Shown: positions 27,630 through 36,787 of the stretch, one piece after another
How the letters are laid out: every line of letters starts with the position of its first letter
Position numbering within the stretch: the stretch's first letter is position 1
From: Achromobacter spanius
GTDB lineage: Bacteria; Pseudomonadota; Gammaproteobacteria; Burkholderiales; Burkholderiaceae_B
NCBI RefSeq assembly: GCF_029637605.1
Contig: NZ_CP121261.1
Span: 3,782,001-3,846,000 of the forward strand
Length of the DNA stretch: 64,000 nucleotides
Reading direction: 5' to 3'
Made by a program: the position numbers and the translations under genes
Notes under the pieces: generated by a model
What the model saw: only the letters and a program-made list of their open reading frames with translations
Told to the model about the DNA's origin: nothing
Databases searched by the model: none

Positions 27630-28418
27630 ATGGTCTCCCGACTTGAAGCCCGCGCAACGCGCCACTACTTCGACAGCGCGTTCCAATGCCAAGCGGTGAA
27701 AGTGCTCCCCAACGAGTACTACGTCACCAACGAAGACCTGATGATCTCGACCGTGCTTGGGTCGTGTGTCGCCGCCTGCATTCACGATCCGGTGACCGGC
27801 GTGGGGGGCATGAACCATTTCATGTTGCCAGAAGGCGACATGCAGTCGCCTGCGTCGGCGACGATGCGCTACGGTGCGTTCGCCATGGAAGTGCTGATCA
27901 ACGAATTGCTCAAGGCCGGTGCCTCGCGCGACCGGCTGGAGGCCAAGGTGTTCGGCGGCGGCGCGGTGCTTAGCGCCATGCAGCAGATGAACATCGGCGA
28001 ACGCAACGGCATTTTTGTCCTGAACTACCTGAAGCTCGAAGGCATTCCGGTCAAGGCGCAGGACCTGGGCGACGTGCACGCGCGTCGCATCAATTATTTC
28101 CCGCGTGACGGCCGGGTGATGGTGCGCAGGATGGCGCCGCACCACCAGCGCGCCGAAGAAATCATCGCCAAGCGCGAACAGGCCGCGGCCCAAAGCGTGC
28201 AGGCAAAAACGCAAAGCCCGCCGCGTGTGGAACGCTTCACCCAACCTGGCGTCGAGCGTTTCGACAAACCGGCTCGGCCGGGCGTGGAACGTTTCGACAA
28301 GCCCGCGCGCCCTGGCGTGGAACGCTTCGACACCCCGGCCCGCCCCGCGCGTCCGGGCGTCGAACGCTTCGACACCGCGCTGTCGCGCCTGCGCAAATCG
28401 GAAACCACAGGGACTTGA
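27630..28418 (+). CDS. cheD: Chemoreceptor glutamine deamidase CheD with repetitive tail
   Basis: CheD converts specific Gln side chains of chemoreceptors to Glu. 262 aa; the core (about residues 1-190) is complete: catalytic Cys in [15 protein letters not shown] (about 40-54), catalytic His in [13 protein letters not shown] (about 59-71), and the [10 protein letters not shown] segment. From about residue 199 the protein adds a tail of repeats of [11 protein letters not shown], 11 residues each (33-bp units starting 28248, 28281, 28314 and, after 42 bp, 28356). No other chemotaxis gene is near. The tail is not part of the family. Confidence 0.9.
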   Translation: MVSRLEARATRHYFDSAFQCQAVKVLPNEYYVTNEDLMISTVLGSCVAACIHDPVTGVGGMNHFMLPEGDMQSPASATMRYGAFAMEVLINELLKAGASRDRLEAKVFGGGAVLSAMQQMNIGERNGIFVLNYLKLEGIPVKAQDLGDVHARRINYFPRDGRVMVRRMAPHHQRAEEIIAKREQAAAQSVQAKTQSPPRVERFTQPGVERFDKPARPGVERFDKPARPGVERFDTPARPARPGVERFDTALSRLRKSETTGT

Positions 28419-28476
28419 ACGGCGCTTCGGCAACGTAAGCGACGCCTGGCAAGGGTCCCGCGCCTACAATCGGCGC

Positions 28477-29052
28477 ATGTCCGCCATCCGTCTTTTTTTC
28501 GCGTTGTGGCCATCACCGCCCTTGGCCGCGTCCTTGGCCGAATGGGCGCAAGCCGCCCGCCCGCATTGCGGCGGCCGCGTGATGCGCACCGAGACCCTGC
28601 ATTTGACGCTGGCTTTCCTGGGGCCGGTAGAAGCGCAGTTGGCGGATGCGCTGGCCGCCGCCACGCCTGAGCGCAGCGTGCCTCCGGGGGAACTGGCGCT
28701 GGACGGCTACGGGGTGTTCAAGCGCCAACGCATTCTGTGGGCCGGGCCGCGTGAGGCCGGGCCGCGTGAGGCCGGGCCGCGAGAGGCCGAACCGCACAAC
28801 GCGCCGGCCCCGCTGCAAGCCATCCACGACGGCCTGTGGCAATGGTTGGCCGGCCATGGCCTGGCCGCGCCGCCGCAGCCCTTTCGCCCGCACGTCACCT
28901 TGCTGCGCAACATCGAGCGCGACGACCCGCCGCCGCCCCCGCCCGACCCGTTGATCTGGCGCTATGACCGCCTGGTGCTGGTGGCGTCCGAATCGCAGAC
29001 GGGCGGCAGCCGCTACCGGATCGTGGCGCAATCGCGTCCGCTTTCACCGTAG
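28477..29052 (+). CDS. thpR: RNA 2',3'-cyclic phosphodiesterase / 2'-5' RNA ligase family
   Basis: 191-aa LigT/ThpR family protein. Two HxT[LX] motifs are present: HLTLAF (about residue 47) and HVTLLR (about 137), the catalytic pair of 2H phosphoesterases. Start at 28477 (MSAIRLFFALWP), the usual family N-terminus. Between the motifs, at about residues 89-103, an AGPRE unit is repeated three times, coded by a 15-bp repeat. Cellular role in bacteria is not well settled. Confidence 0.85.
   Translation: MSAIRLFFALWPSPPLAASLAEWAQAARPHCGGRVMRTETLHLTLAFLGPVEAQLADALAAATPERSVPPGELALDGYGVFKRQRILWAGPREAGPREAGPREAEPHNAPAPLQAIHDGLWQWLAGHGLAAPPQPFRPHVTLLRNIERDDPPPPPPDPLIWRYDRLVLVASESQTGGSRYRIVAQSRPLSP
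28741..28800 (+). repeat. 15-bp in-frame repeat inside thpR
   Basis: Units GCCGGGCCGCGTGAG at 28741 and 28756, GCCGGGCCGCGAGAG at 28771 and a worn copy at 28786. In frame, so each adds five residues. Confidence 0.9.
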
Positions 29053-29094
29053 CCGCTCTGGCACAATCAGGCGGTTGCAACTCCTGGGATTGCC

Positions 29095-29655
29095 ATGATC
29101 ATCCTGCTGGACCAAGACGGCGTGCTGGCCGATTTCGAACACGCTTTCCTCGACGCCTGGCGTCTGCGCCATCCCGACATCCCGCCCGTGGAATTCGAAG
29201 ACCGCAAGTCTTTCCATATCCGCGAGGACTACGCCCCCGAACTACGCAAGATGGCCGAGGCCATCTACACCGCGCCGGGCTTCATCCGCGAGCTGCCCCC
29301 GGTGCCCGGCGCCCTGGACGCCGTGCGCGAGTTGCTGGCATTGGGCATGGACGTGCGCATCTGCTCGTCGCCGCTCTCGCAGTTTGAAAACTGCGTGGCG
29401 GAAAAGTACCTGTGGGTGGAAAAGAACCTGGGCCGCGACGCCACCAACCGGCTGATCCTGACCAAGGACAAGACGCTGGTGCATGGCAACCTGCTGATCG
29501 ACGACAAGCCCAAAATTGAAGGCGCCGTGAAGCCGCGCTGGAAGCACATTCTGTTTGACGCGCCCTACAACCGGCAGGTGACTGACCGCCCCCGCATCAC
29601 CTGGGCCAACTGGCGCAATGTGCTGGCGGGCGAGCTCTATACCGCGGACGCATGA
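29095..29655 (+). CDS. 5' nucleotidase, deoxy type C (HAD family)
   Basis: 186-aa HAD-superfamily protein of the NT5C/YorS group that dephosphorylates deoxynucleoside monophosphates. Motif I LLDQDGVLADF (about residues 4-14) has both Asp residues, though the usual DxDG is present as DQDG; motif II-like ICSSPLS (about 89-95); motif IV LLIDDKP (about 138-144). Single gene behind the RNA ligase-like gene. Substrate by homology only. Confidence 0.82.
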   Translation: MIILLDQDGVLADFEHAFLDAWRLRHPDIPPVEFEDRKSFHIREDYAPELRKMAEAIYTAPGFIRELPPVPGALDAVRELLALGMDVRICSSPLSQFENCVAEKYLWVEKNLGRDATNRLILTKDKTLVHGNLLIDDKPKIEGAVKPRWKHILFDAPYNRQVTDRPRITWANWRNVLAGELYTADA

Positions 29656-29736
29656 GGCCTGCTGGACGCTATTCAGCCGTCATGATTTAGGACTATTCTG
29701 TGCTGGCTGTACCCCCACCCCGGAGGAGTCCGCACC

Positions 29737-31074
29737 ATGAATCTGCACCGCCTGCTCAAGCAGCGAGAAGCCGACCACAAGCCCTTGCGTGTTGCATTGC
29801 TGGGCGCCGGAAAGTTCGGCGCCATGTTCATGAGCCAGGCCCCCCGCACGCCGGGGATGCGGCTGGTGGCGGTGGCGGATCTGGCGCCCGATCGCGCCCG
29901 CGCCGCCCTAACCCGGGTGGGCTGGCCGGCCAGCGCGCTCAATGCCGCCAGCACCACTGACGCGCTGAAGAACGGCAAGGTTTTCTTCAGCGACGATCCG
30001 CTTGCCATCATTGCCAGCCCCGATGTCGACATCGTCATCGACGCCACCGGCCAAGCCGCCGCCGGCATCACCCACGTGCTGGCCTGCTGCGAATACGGCA
30101 AGCACATCATCATGGTCAACGTAGAAGCCGACGCCCTGGCCGGGCCGCTGCTGGCGCGCCGCGCGCGCGAAGCGGGCATCGTGTATTCACTGGCCTATGG
30201 CGACCAGCCCGCCCTGATCTGCGAAATGGTCGACTGGGCGCGCGCCAGCGGTTTCGAGGTCATGGCGGCCGGCAAGGGCACCAAGTACCTGCCGGAATTC
30301 CACACGTCCACGCCCGACACCGTCTGGCCGTACTACGGCTTCACCGCCGAAATGGTGGCCGCGGGCGACTTCAACGCGCAGATGTTCAACAGCTTTCTGG
30401 ACGGCACCAAAAGCGCCATCGAAATGGCGGCGGTATCGAACGCCACCGGCCTCTTGCCCTCGCCGTCGGGCCTGCATTTTCCGCCGTGCGGCGTGGACGA
30501 CCTGGCCCGCGTGCTGCGGCCTCGCGAAGACGGCGGCATTCTGCACCATCGCGGCCAGGTGGAAGTGATTTCATCGCTGGAGCGCGACGGCCGCCCCGTG
30601 TTTCGCGACCTGCGCTGGGGCGTCTACGTGACGCTGGCCGCCGACAGCGACTACGTGCGCCGCTGCTTCCAGGAATACGGCCTGGTCACCGACCCCAGCG
30701 GCAACTACACCGCCATGTACAAGCCCTATCACCTGATCGGCCTGGAACTGGGCATCAGCGTGGCCAGTGTGGGCTTGCGGCGTGAACCCACCGGCGCGCC
30801 GGCCGGTTGGCACGGCGACGTGGTCGCTACCGCCAAGCGCGACCTGCAAGCGGGCCAGATCCTGGACGGCGAAGGCGGCTACACGGTGTTTGGCCGCTTG
30901 ATGCCGGCGCCCGACTCGGTGGAAGAAGGCTATCTGCCTTTGGGGCTGTCGCACGGGGTCAAGCTCAAGAATCCGGTGCGGCAATCGCAGGCCATACGCT
31001 GGCGCGACGTGGAGTACGACGAGACCTCAACGGCGGTGCAGTTCCGGCGGGAAATGGAACAGACTTTCGCTTGA
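29737..31074 (+). CDS. COG4091 oxidoreductase with C-terminal SAF domain
   Basis: 445-aa protein with an N-terminal NAD(P)-binding fold (VALLGAGKFGAMFMSQAPR, about residues 19-37) and a C-terminal SAF domain (KRDLQAGQILDGEGGYTV, about 367-384). This is the layout of COG4091, annotated as predicted homoserine dehydrogenase but of unproven function and unlike true Hom. CGGAGGAGTC precedes the ATG. It opens a catabolic region with GntR, SDR and Liv genes. A sugar-acid or hydroxy-acid substrate is likely by family habit; not shown. Confidence 0.75.
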   Translation: MNLHRLLKQREADHKPLRVALLGAGKFGAMFMSQAPRTPGMRLVAVADLAPDRARAALTRVGWPASALNAASTTDALKNGKVFFSDDPLAIIASPDVDIVIDATGQAAAGITHVLACCEYGKHIIMVNVEADALAGPLLARRAREAGIVYSLAYGDQPALICEMVDWARASGFEVMAAGKGTKYLPEFHTSTPDTVWPYYGFTAEMVAAGDFNAQMFNSFLDGTKSAIEMAAVSNATGLLPSPSGLHFPPCGVDDLARVLRPREDGGILHHRGQVEVISSLERDGRPVFRDLRWGVYVTLAADSDYVRRCFQEYGLVTDPSGNYTAMYKPYHLIGLELGISVASVGLRREPTGAPAGWHGDVVATAKRDLQAGQILDGEGGYTVFGRLMPAPDSVEEGYLPLGLSHGVKLKNPVRQSQAIRWRDVEYDETSTAVQFRREMEQTFA

Positions 31075-31141
31075 ACACACGCACCCGCACACAAACCCGC
31101 GCATAACGCCTCACACGAAAACTCGCACCCCGCCCCGCCCG

Positions 31142-31924
31142 CTACACCGGCGCGGGGCGTTCTGCCTGGAACAGCCGCAGGCGGTCGGCCGCGTTGCGCA
31201 GATGCTGTTCGGCCGCGCGGCCGGCGGCGTCCGGGTCCGCCCCTTCAATGGCGACGAAGATGGCCTGATGCTCGCTTTGCACCGCCGCCATGCGCTCTGC
31301 ATACCGGCGCGCGGTGTTGTGACGCGCGCTGCGGATGACGCGGCGCACGTTCGCTTCCAGATAATCGTTCAGCGAAACCAGGTGCGGGTTGTGCGTGGCC
31401 TGCACGATGGCCTGATGGAATTGGTAGTCTTCCTCGTCGCCCAGCTTGTCGTTGATCAGCGCGTATTCCATGCCGACCAGCGCCTGACGCATCTTCTTCA
31501 AGTCCTGATCCGTGCGGCGCTGCGCGGCATAGCGCGCGGCGGTGACTTCAATGGACAGCATCAATTCCAGGATGTGTTCCAGGTCCTGCGTGTCGCCAGG
31601 CGTGGGCGCGTTGATGCGAAAGGCGTTGCGTTGAAAGTTGGGATCCACGAACACGCCGCTGCCCTGCTGCGACGTGATCAGCCCTTCGGATTTCAGGCGC
31701 GCCAGCGCCTCGCGCACCACCGCGCGGCTGACCGAATAGGTTTCGGTCAACTGCTTTTCGGTGGGCAGGCGGTCGCCAGGGGCCAGCGCCCCTTGGCGTA
31801 TCTGCTCGGCCAGCGCATCGCCCAACGCGGCGGAAAGTGAGCTCTTGGGCGCGGTGCGCGGCGGATCCTGATCTTGATTCGGCGGCATGGAAGGTCGTGG
31901 AAACGTGATGGTTGCGTCCTGCAC
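31142..31924 (-). CDS. GntR-family (FadR/FCD) regulator
   Basis: 260-aa regulator with an N-terminal winged helix (LGDALAEQIRQGALAPGD at about residues 34-51, then VSRAVVREALARLKSEGLI) and a C-terminal all-helical FCD ligand domain with conserved His residues (QFHQAIVQATHNPHL). The start is a GTG at 31924, 1 bp after the upstream SDR stop; ATG 31888 is the alternative. Probably the repressor of its own operon and of the divergent Liv operon; the ligand may be the organic acid taken up there. Confidence 0.85.
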   Translation of the reverse strand: MQDATITFPRPSMPPNQDQDPPRTAPKSSLSAALGDALAEQIRQGALAPGDRLPTEKQLTETYSVSRAVVREALARLKSEGLITSQQGSGVFVDPNFQRNAFRINAPTPGDTQDLEHILELMLSIEVTAARYAAQRRTDQDLKKMRQALVGMEYALINDKLGDEEDYQFHQAIVQATHNPHLVSLNDYLEANVRRVIRSARHNTARRYAERMAAVQSEHQAIFVAIEGADPDAAGRAAEQHLRNAADRLRLFQAERPAPV

Positions 31925-31925
31925 T

Positions 31926-32663
31926 TTAAGCGATATAGATGCCGCCGTTGACCTGCATGACTTCCCCCGTCACGAAGCCCGCCAGCGGTGAACACAGGAA
32001 CGCGATCGCCCCCGCGATTTCATCGGCCGTGCCAAAGCGGCGCAGCGGCGTGCTTTCCAGCAGATGCGCGCCTTTCTGGCCGATCAGCTCTTGCGTCATG
32101 GACGTGGCGATGATGCCCGGGGCCACCGCATTCACCCGGATCTGCGGCGCCAGTTCCAGCGCCAGGCTGCGCGTGAAGCTTTGCACCGCGCCCTTGGACG
32201 CCGAATACGCCGCATGTGCGTAGCTGCCGCGCTGCGCGGCCAAGGACGTCAGCAACACGATAGACCCGTTGTGGCGCAGATGGCGCTGGGCCGCGCGGCA
32301 CGCATAGAAGGTGCCGTCCAGGTTCACGCGCATCAGCGTGCGCCAAGCCTCGTCGCTGGTGTCCTTGACCAGTTGCTCCGGATAGATGCCGGCGCAATGC
32401 ACCAGGTGGTCCAGCCCACCGAAATGCTTGGCCGCTGCCTCGAACACCCGTTCGCAATCATGCGACACCGACACATCCAGCGCATGCGTGTAGATGCGTT
32501 GGCCGGTCGGGTCGAGTTCGGCGGCGATGTCGTCCAGACGCGCGCCGTCGATGTCCGTCAGCACCAGGCGGGCGCCATGGGCCGCCATCAGGCGCGCCGT
32601 TGCCAAGCCGATGCCATTGCCCGCGCCCGTGATCGCGGCCACCTGTCCTTCAAATGAAATCAT
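31926..32663 (-). CDS. Short-chain dehydrogenase/reductase
   Basis: 245-aa classical SDR. Cofactor motif AAITGAGNGIGLATARL (about residues 9-25), catalytic Tyr-Lys in YSASKGAVQSF (about 150), and a C-terminus with GEVMQVNGGIYIA. Start at 32663 with AGACAGG just upstream. In an operon with the downstream GntR gene and divergent from the Liv transport operon. Substrate unknown; an alcohol or hydroxy-acid oxidation in the same pathway is likely. Confidence 0.85.
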   Translation of the reverse strand: MISFEGQVAAITGAGNGIGLATARLMAAHGARLVLTDIDGARLDDIAAELDPTGQRIYTHALDVSVSHDCERVFEAAAKHFGGLDHLVHCAGIYPEQLVKDTSDEAWRTLMRVNLDGTFYACRAAQRHLRHNGSIVLLTSLAAQRGSYAHAAYSASKGAVQSFTRSLALELAPQIRVNAVAPGIIATSMTQELIGQKGAHLLESTPLRRFGTADEIAGAIAFLCSPLAGFVTGEVMQVNGGIYIA

Positions 32664-33117
32664 CCTGTCTCCAGTCGTCTGTCTTTGGTCTTCTTCGTGC
32701 GAGTTCGGCGGTCGTTCTGATCGCCGTGTCATTTGCGATTGAACTCCTGAATGCGCCGCTTGACACGAGAAAAACGCTTGCCCTATTATTTATCAGACAA
32801 CTTAAGTAAGTTATCGGACAACTTGTCTGGAAAGCGTAAAGCAACTCACGTTTTCCGGCAAGCCAGTCAGACAAAAACAAGGCCGAAGCGCCGCAAAACA
32901 GGACGGGGACAACAGGGTGAATACCACCGGCAGCACGACGGTTTTCGCCCCCATCTTGCGATACCCCCATCCCGATTTGCCCGACTCCGGCCTACAAAAG
33001 CGGCCACCAAGCGCGCTTGATTGACGGTCGTACGCATTCTTGACGCACGTAAATGCGCACGTGAATGCGCACATAACTCGCACACAAAACCACTCCCGTC
33101 CCACGGAGGAGACACGC
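32664..33117. promoter_or_regulatory. Divergent SDR-GntR / Liv operon control region
   Basis: 454 bp with no supported gene. The best operator is an inverted repeat CAGACAA (32794-32800) / TTGTCTG (32823-32829), with the palindromes ACTTAAGT and GACAACTTGTC inside, in an AT-rich patch. It suits a dimeric GntR/FCD repressor. The right half carries GGAGGAGAC ahead of the receptor ATG at 33118. Confidence 0.5.
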
Positions 33118-34353
33118 ATGAAATTGGCTTTCACCACCGGCCTGCTGTGCCTGGCCGGCATCGCCGCATCGGCGCACGCCGCACCCGTCAAGATCGGCCT
33201 GATCGAAACGCTGTCCGGCCCGCAGGCCTCGACCGGCCTGATGTTCCGCGCCGCGGTCAAATATGAACTGGACCGCATCAACGCGGCGGGCGGCTGGAAC
33301 GGCCAGCCGCTGGAACTGGTTGAATTCGACAACCAGGGCGGCCCCGTGGGCGCCTCCGACCGCTTCCGCGCCGCCGCCGCCGAAGGCGTGCAGGTGCTGG
33401 TCCAGGGCTCGTCGTCAGCCATTTCCGGCCAACTGACCGAAGACGTGCGCAAGCACAACCTGCGCAACCCCGGCAAGGAAGTCGTCTTCCTGAACGTGGG
33501 CGGCGAAGCGCTGGAACTGACCGGTCAGAAGTGCCACTTCTACCACTTCCGTTTCACCACCAATGCCGACTTGCGAGTGAAGTCGCTGGCCTCGGTCATG
33601 TCGGCCGACGGCACGCTGGGCAAGCGCGTGTACGCCATCAACCAGAACTATTCCTGGGGCCAGGACATGGAGGACGCCACCGAGCGTTTCGCCAAGCAAT
33701 ACGGCTATGAAGTGGTGGGCAAGACGCTGCACGAAGTCAACAAGATCCAGGACTTCGCCCCCTACGTCGCACGCATCCGCTCGGCGTCGCCCGACACCGT
33801 CATCACGGGCAACTGGTCCAACGACCTGCTGTTGCTGATGAAGGCCACGCAGGCCGGCGGCCTGAAGGTGCGCTTTGCCACCGTGTTCCTGGACCAGGTG
33901 GGCAACCTGGCCAACGCGGGCGAGGTGGCGATGGGGCATTACATCGCCCACCCGTACAACATCGAAGCGGCGGGCGAGGAAGGCGCCAAGTTCGCCGAAG
34001 ACTACAAGGCCAAGACCGGCCACTACCCCAGCTATACGGAACCACAGACGGTGATCGGCATGCGCTTTCTGGGTGAAGCGCTGAAGCAGGTGCAGCCCCA
34101 AGACGGCAAGCTGTCCGTGCCGGCGCTGGCCAACGCGTTGGAGAAAGTCACCTATACCTCGGCGCTGGGCACCTACACGATGCGCGCCGAAGACCACCAG
34201 GTGCAATTGCCGATGGTGGTGTCCAAGGTCAGCAAGAACGCCAAGTACAAGGCCGACGGCACGGACATGGGCTTTGAGCCGGTGAAGGTGTTGGCGGCGG
34301 CGGACGTGTCGGCGCCGGTGCAGGCGACGTGCAAGATGAAGCGGCCGGAATAA
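33118..34353 (+). CDS. Liv-type ABC receptor
   Basis: 411-aa periplasmic binding protein of the branched-chain amino acid type. Start at 33118 after CGGAGGAGACACGC; signal peptide about residues 1-21 (LCLAGIAASAHAA). PVKIGLIETLSGPQAST opens the mature domain and the C-terminus APVQATCKMKRPE has the CKM motif. First gene of an operon with two permeases and two ATPases. Ligand unknown; the following E1-E3 genes point to a 2-oxo or 2-hydroxy acid, or a compound converted to one. Confidence 0.88.
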   Translation: MKLAFTTGLLCLAGIAASAHAAPVKIGLIETLSGPQASTGLMFRAAVKYELDRINAAGGWNGQPLELVEFDNQGGPVGASDRFRAAAAEGVQVLVQGSSSAISGQLTEDVRKHNLRNPGKEVVFLNVGGEALELTGQKCHFYHFRFTTNADLRVKSLASVMSADGTLGKRVYAINQNYSWGQDMEDATERFAKQYGYEVVGKTLHEVNKIQDFAPYVARIRSASPDTVITGNWSNDLLLLMKATQAGGLKVRFATVFLDQVGNLANAGEVAMGHYIAHPYNIEAAGEEGAKFAEDYKAKTGHYPSYTEPQTVIGMRFLGEALKQVQPQDGKLSVPALANALEKVTYTSALGTYTMRAEDHQVQLPMVVSKVSKNAKYKADGTDMGFEPVKVLAAADVSAPVQATCKMKRPE

Positions 34354-34361
34354 GGGCTGCT

Positions 34362-34428
34362 TGATGGGTTGCGCGCGTTCGATAGTTGCTTGCGCGGCGT
34401 GATTTACGCGCGCTTCACCCATCCTACG
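34362..34428 (+). repeat. Palindromic element, copy G
   Basis: TGATGGGTTGCGCGCG to ACCCATCCTACG. It begins 8 bp after the receptor stop codon and joins copy H head to head. Confidence 0.85.
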
Positions 34429-34493
34429 TAGGATGGGTGGAGCGCGACAACCCCGCCCCGCGAACCCCGACTCGAACCGCGCGCAACCCATCA
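34428..34493 (-). repeat. Palindromic element, copy H
   Basis: GTAGGATGGGT to CAACCCATCA. With copy G it makes a 132-bp inverted pair whose centre is CCTACGTAGG. The pair lies inside the operon, between receptor and permease. Confidence 0.85.
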
Positions 34494-34580
34494 CCCGCCC
34501 CACCAAAAAAAACATGCTCCCCGGCGCGGGCCGGCTCGCAACATGCCCCGCCGTCTTGACGCAAGAATGATGGATCAGAC

Positions 34581-35522
34581 ATGGAATACTTTACCGTCTC
34601 GCTGTTGAACGGCGTGATCTACGGCCTGCTGCTATTCATGGTGTCGGCGGGCCTGACGCTGATTTTCGGGATGATGGGCGTTCTGAACTTCGCGCACGCC
34701 TCGTTCTACATGATCGGCGCCTACGCCGCCTATACGCTTTCGCCCATCACCGGCTTCTGGACGGCGCTGGTGCTGGCCACCGCCATTGCGGGCGTGCTCG
34801 GCATGGGCGTGGAACGCTTTTTCCTGCGCCGCGTCCACAAGTTCGGCCATGCGCAGGAACTGCTGGTCACCTTCGGGCTGGCCTTCATCGTGGCCGAGCT
34901 CATCAAGCTGTTCTATGGCGACTTCCCCGTTGACTACCGCGTTCCCCAATTCCTGAACTTCGCGGCCTTCCGCGTGTTCGATGCGGACTACCCCTTCTAC
35001 CGCCTCTTGATGGGCGGCGTGTCGCTGGCGATGTTTGCCGTCATCTACCTGCTGCTGTCGCGCACCCGCGTGGGCATCGTCGTGCGCTCGGCCATCTACC
35101 GGCCGCGCATGGCCGAGGCGCTGGGCCACAACGTGCCGCTCGTCTTCATGAGCGTGTTCGGCGTGGGCGCGGCCATGGCCGGCTTGGCCGGCGCGGTGGC
35201 GGGCGCGTTCTACACCACCAACCCCAACATGGCGCTTGAACTGGGCGTGCTGGTGTTCGTGGTGGTCGTCGTGGGCGGGCTGGGCTCGCTGGAAGGCGCC
35301 ATGATCGCCTCGTTGCTGATCGGCCTGATCAGTTCGTTTTCGGTCGGTATCGACGCCAGCCTGGCGTCGCTCTTCGGCCTGTTCGGCGCGGGTGAATGGG
35401 CGGAGAGCGTGGGCGGCCTGATGACCGTGAAGGTATCCAGCCTGGCAGCCACCCTGCCCTTCCTGCTGATGCTGGTGGTGCTGCTGGTCAAGCCGTCGGG
35501 ACTGAAAGGAGAGCAAGCATGA
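34581..35522 (+). CDS. livH: Liv-type ABC permease (LivH)
   Basis: 313-aa inner-membrane permease. Eight or so hydrophobic segments; the LivH motif GLTLIFGMMGVLNFAHASFY (about residues 25-44) and GLGSLEGAMIASLLIGLIS (about 234-252) are present. It follows the receptor gene after a 227-bp gap that holds the G/H palindrome. Its TGA overlaps the ATG of the next gene (ATGA at 35519). Import of a small organic acid or amino acid is expected. Confidence 0.92.
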   Translation: MEYFTVSLLNGVIYGLLLFMVSAGLTLIFGMMGVLNFAHASFYMIGAYAAYTLSPITGFWTALVLATAIAGVLGMGVERFFLRRVHKFGHAQELLVTFGLAFIVAELIKLFYGDFPVDYRVPQFLNFAAFRVFDADYPFYRLLMGGVSLAMFAVIYLLLSRTRVGIVVRSAIYRPRMAEALGHNVPLVFMSVFGVGAAMAGLAGAVAGAFYTTNPNMALELGVLVFVVVVVGGLGSLEGAMIASLLIGLISSFSVGIDASLASLFGLFGAGEWAESVGGLMTVKVSSLAATLPFLLMLVVLLVKPSGLKGEQA

Positions 35523-36787
35523 GCCACACCCGTCTTGCCTCCAGCGTCTTGCTGCTGGCCCTGTGCGTGGCCGCGCTGTGCGCCTTGCCCTGGCTGTTGC
35601 CTCCGGGCCAGTTGGTGGCAGCCGTGCAGATGCTGATTGCCGCGCTTTTCGCCTGCGCCTTCAACCTGCTGGCCGGCCAGGGCGGCATGCTGTCCTTTGG
35701 CCATGCCGCCTACTTTGGCGTGGGCACCTTCGCCACCATCCACGCCATGAACGCCCTGGGCGGCGCGGGCCTGCTGCCCACGCCCTTGATGCCGCTGGTG
35801 GGCGGCGTGGCCGGGTTGTTGTTCGGGCTGGTTGCCGGCTGGTTCGCCACCATGCGTTCGGGCGTGTACTTTTCGATGATCACGTTGGCCCTGGCCGAAC
35901 TGCTGCACGCGCTGGCGCCGCATCTTAAGGGCGTGTTCGGCGGCGAAGCGGGTGTGTCCGCCATGCGCATGCCGGCCTGGGGCTTCACCTTCGGTTCCGA
36001 CATCGAGGTGTACTTCCTGGTGCTGGCCTGGGTGCTGATTTCGCTTGCCGCGCTCTACGGACTGACCCGCACGCCACTGGGCCGTTTGACGCTGGGCCTG
36101 CGTGAAAACGCCAACCGCCTGCGCTACCTGGGCTACCGTCCGCACACGCTAAAGACCATGGTGTTTGCCTTGTCGGCCATGTTCGCCGGCATCGCGGGCG
36201 GCTTGCAGGGCTTGAATATCGAGGCCGGCAACTACGTGCTGTTCGAGGTCAAGCTGTCCACCGACGCCGTGCTGTTCGCCTACATCGGCGGCGTGAACGC
36301 CTTCCTGGGCCCCGTGCTGGGCGCCGCCGTGCTGACGTTCCTGTCGCAGACGCTGGCCGACATCACGCGCTCGTGGCTGCTGTACCAAGGCGTTCTGTTT
36401 GTGCTGGTGATGCTGTTCGTGCCCGACGGCCTGGTGGGCCTGGTGCAGCGCGCCGCCAAGTCGCTGCGTGAACGCGGCCTGGCCAACTGGTTGCCGCGCG
36501 CCCTGGTGTCGGTGGCGGGCGGCCTGCTGTTGACCGCCGCCACGGTGTTCTCGGTAGAGCTGCTGCAACGCATGTTCGCGCGCGACTACCGCTCGCTGCT
36601 GGCCATGAACCCCGACGCCGGCTGGCCCCCCATTACGCTGTTCGGCCAAGACTGGGCGCCGCTGGCCTTGTCGACCTGGCTGGTCCCCGTGGTGCTGTTC
36701 GCCTTGGGGCTTGCGGCCTGCCGCTGGGCGCTGGCCCTGTGGCGCAACGACGGCGACGCCGCCCCTGTGCTGGAGCCCGCAAAATGA
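35519..36787 (+). CDS. livM: Liv-type ABC permease (LivM), extended
   Basis: 422-aa second permease. Start at 35519 overlaps the livH stop; an open frame further upstream is not needed. LivM core about residues 1-330 with NLLAGQGGMLSFGHAAYFGV (about 43-62) and GGVNAFLGPVLGAAVLTF. Beyond the usual end it carries about 90 more residues with two further hydrophobic segments (about 335-355 and 380-400). Its stop overlaps livG. Confidence 0.9.
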   Translation: MSHTRLASSVLLLALCVAALCALPWLLPPGQLVAAVQMLIAALFACAFNLLAGQGGMLSFGHAAYFGVGTFATIHAMNALGGAGLLPTPLMPLVGGVAGLLFGLVAGWFATMRSGVYFSMITLALAELLHALAPHLKGVFGGEAGVSAMRMPAWGFTFGSDIEVYFLVLAWVLISLAALYGLTRTPLGRLTLGLRENANRLRYLGYRPHTLKTMVFALSAMFAGIAGGLQGLNIEAGNYVLFEVKLSTDAVLFAYIGGVNAFLGPVLGAAVLTFLSQTLADITRSWLLYQGVLFVLVMLFVPDGLVGLVQRAAKSLRERGLANWLPRALVSVAGGLLLTAATVFSVELLQRMFARDYRSLLAMNPDAGWPPITLFGQDWAPLALSTWLVPVVLFALGLAACRWALALWRNDGDAAPVLEPAK

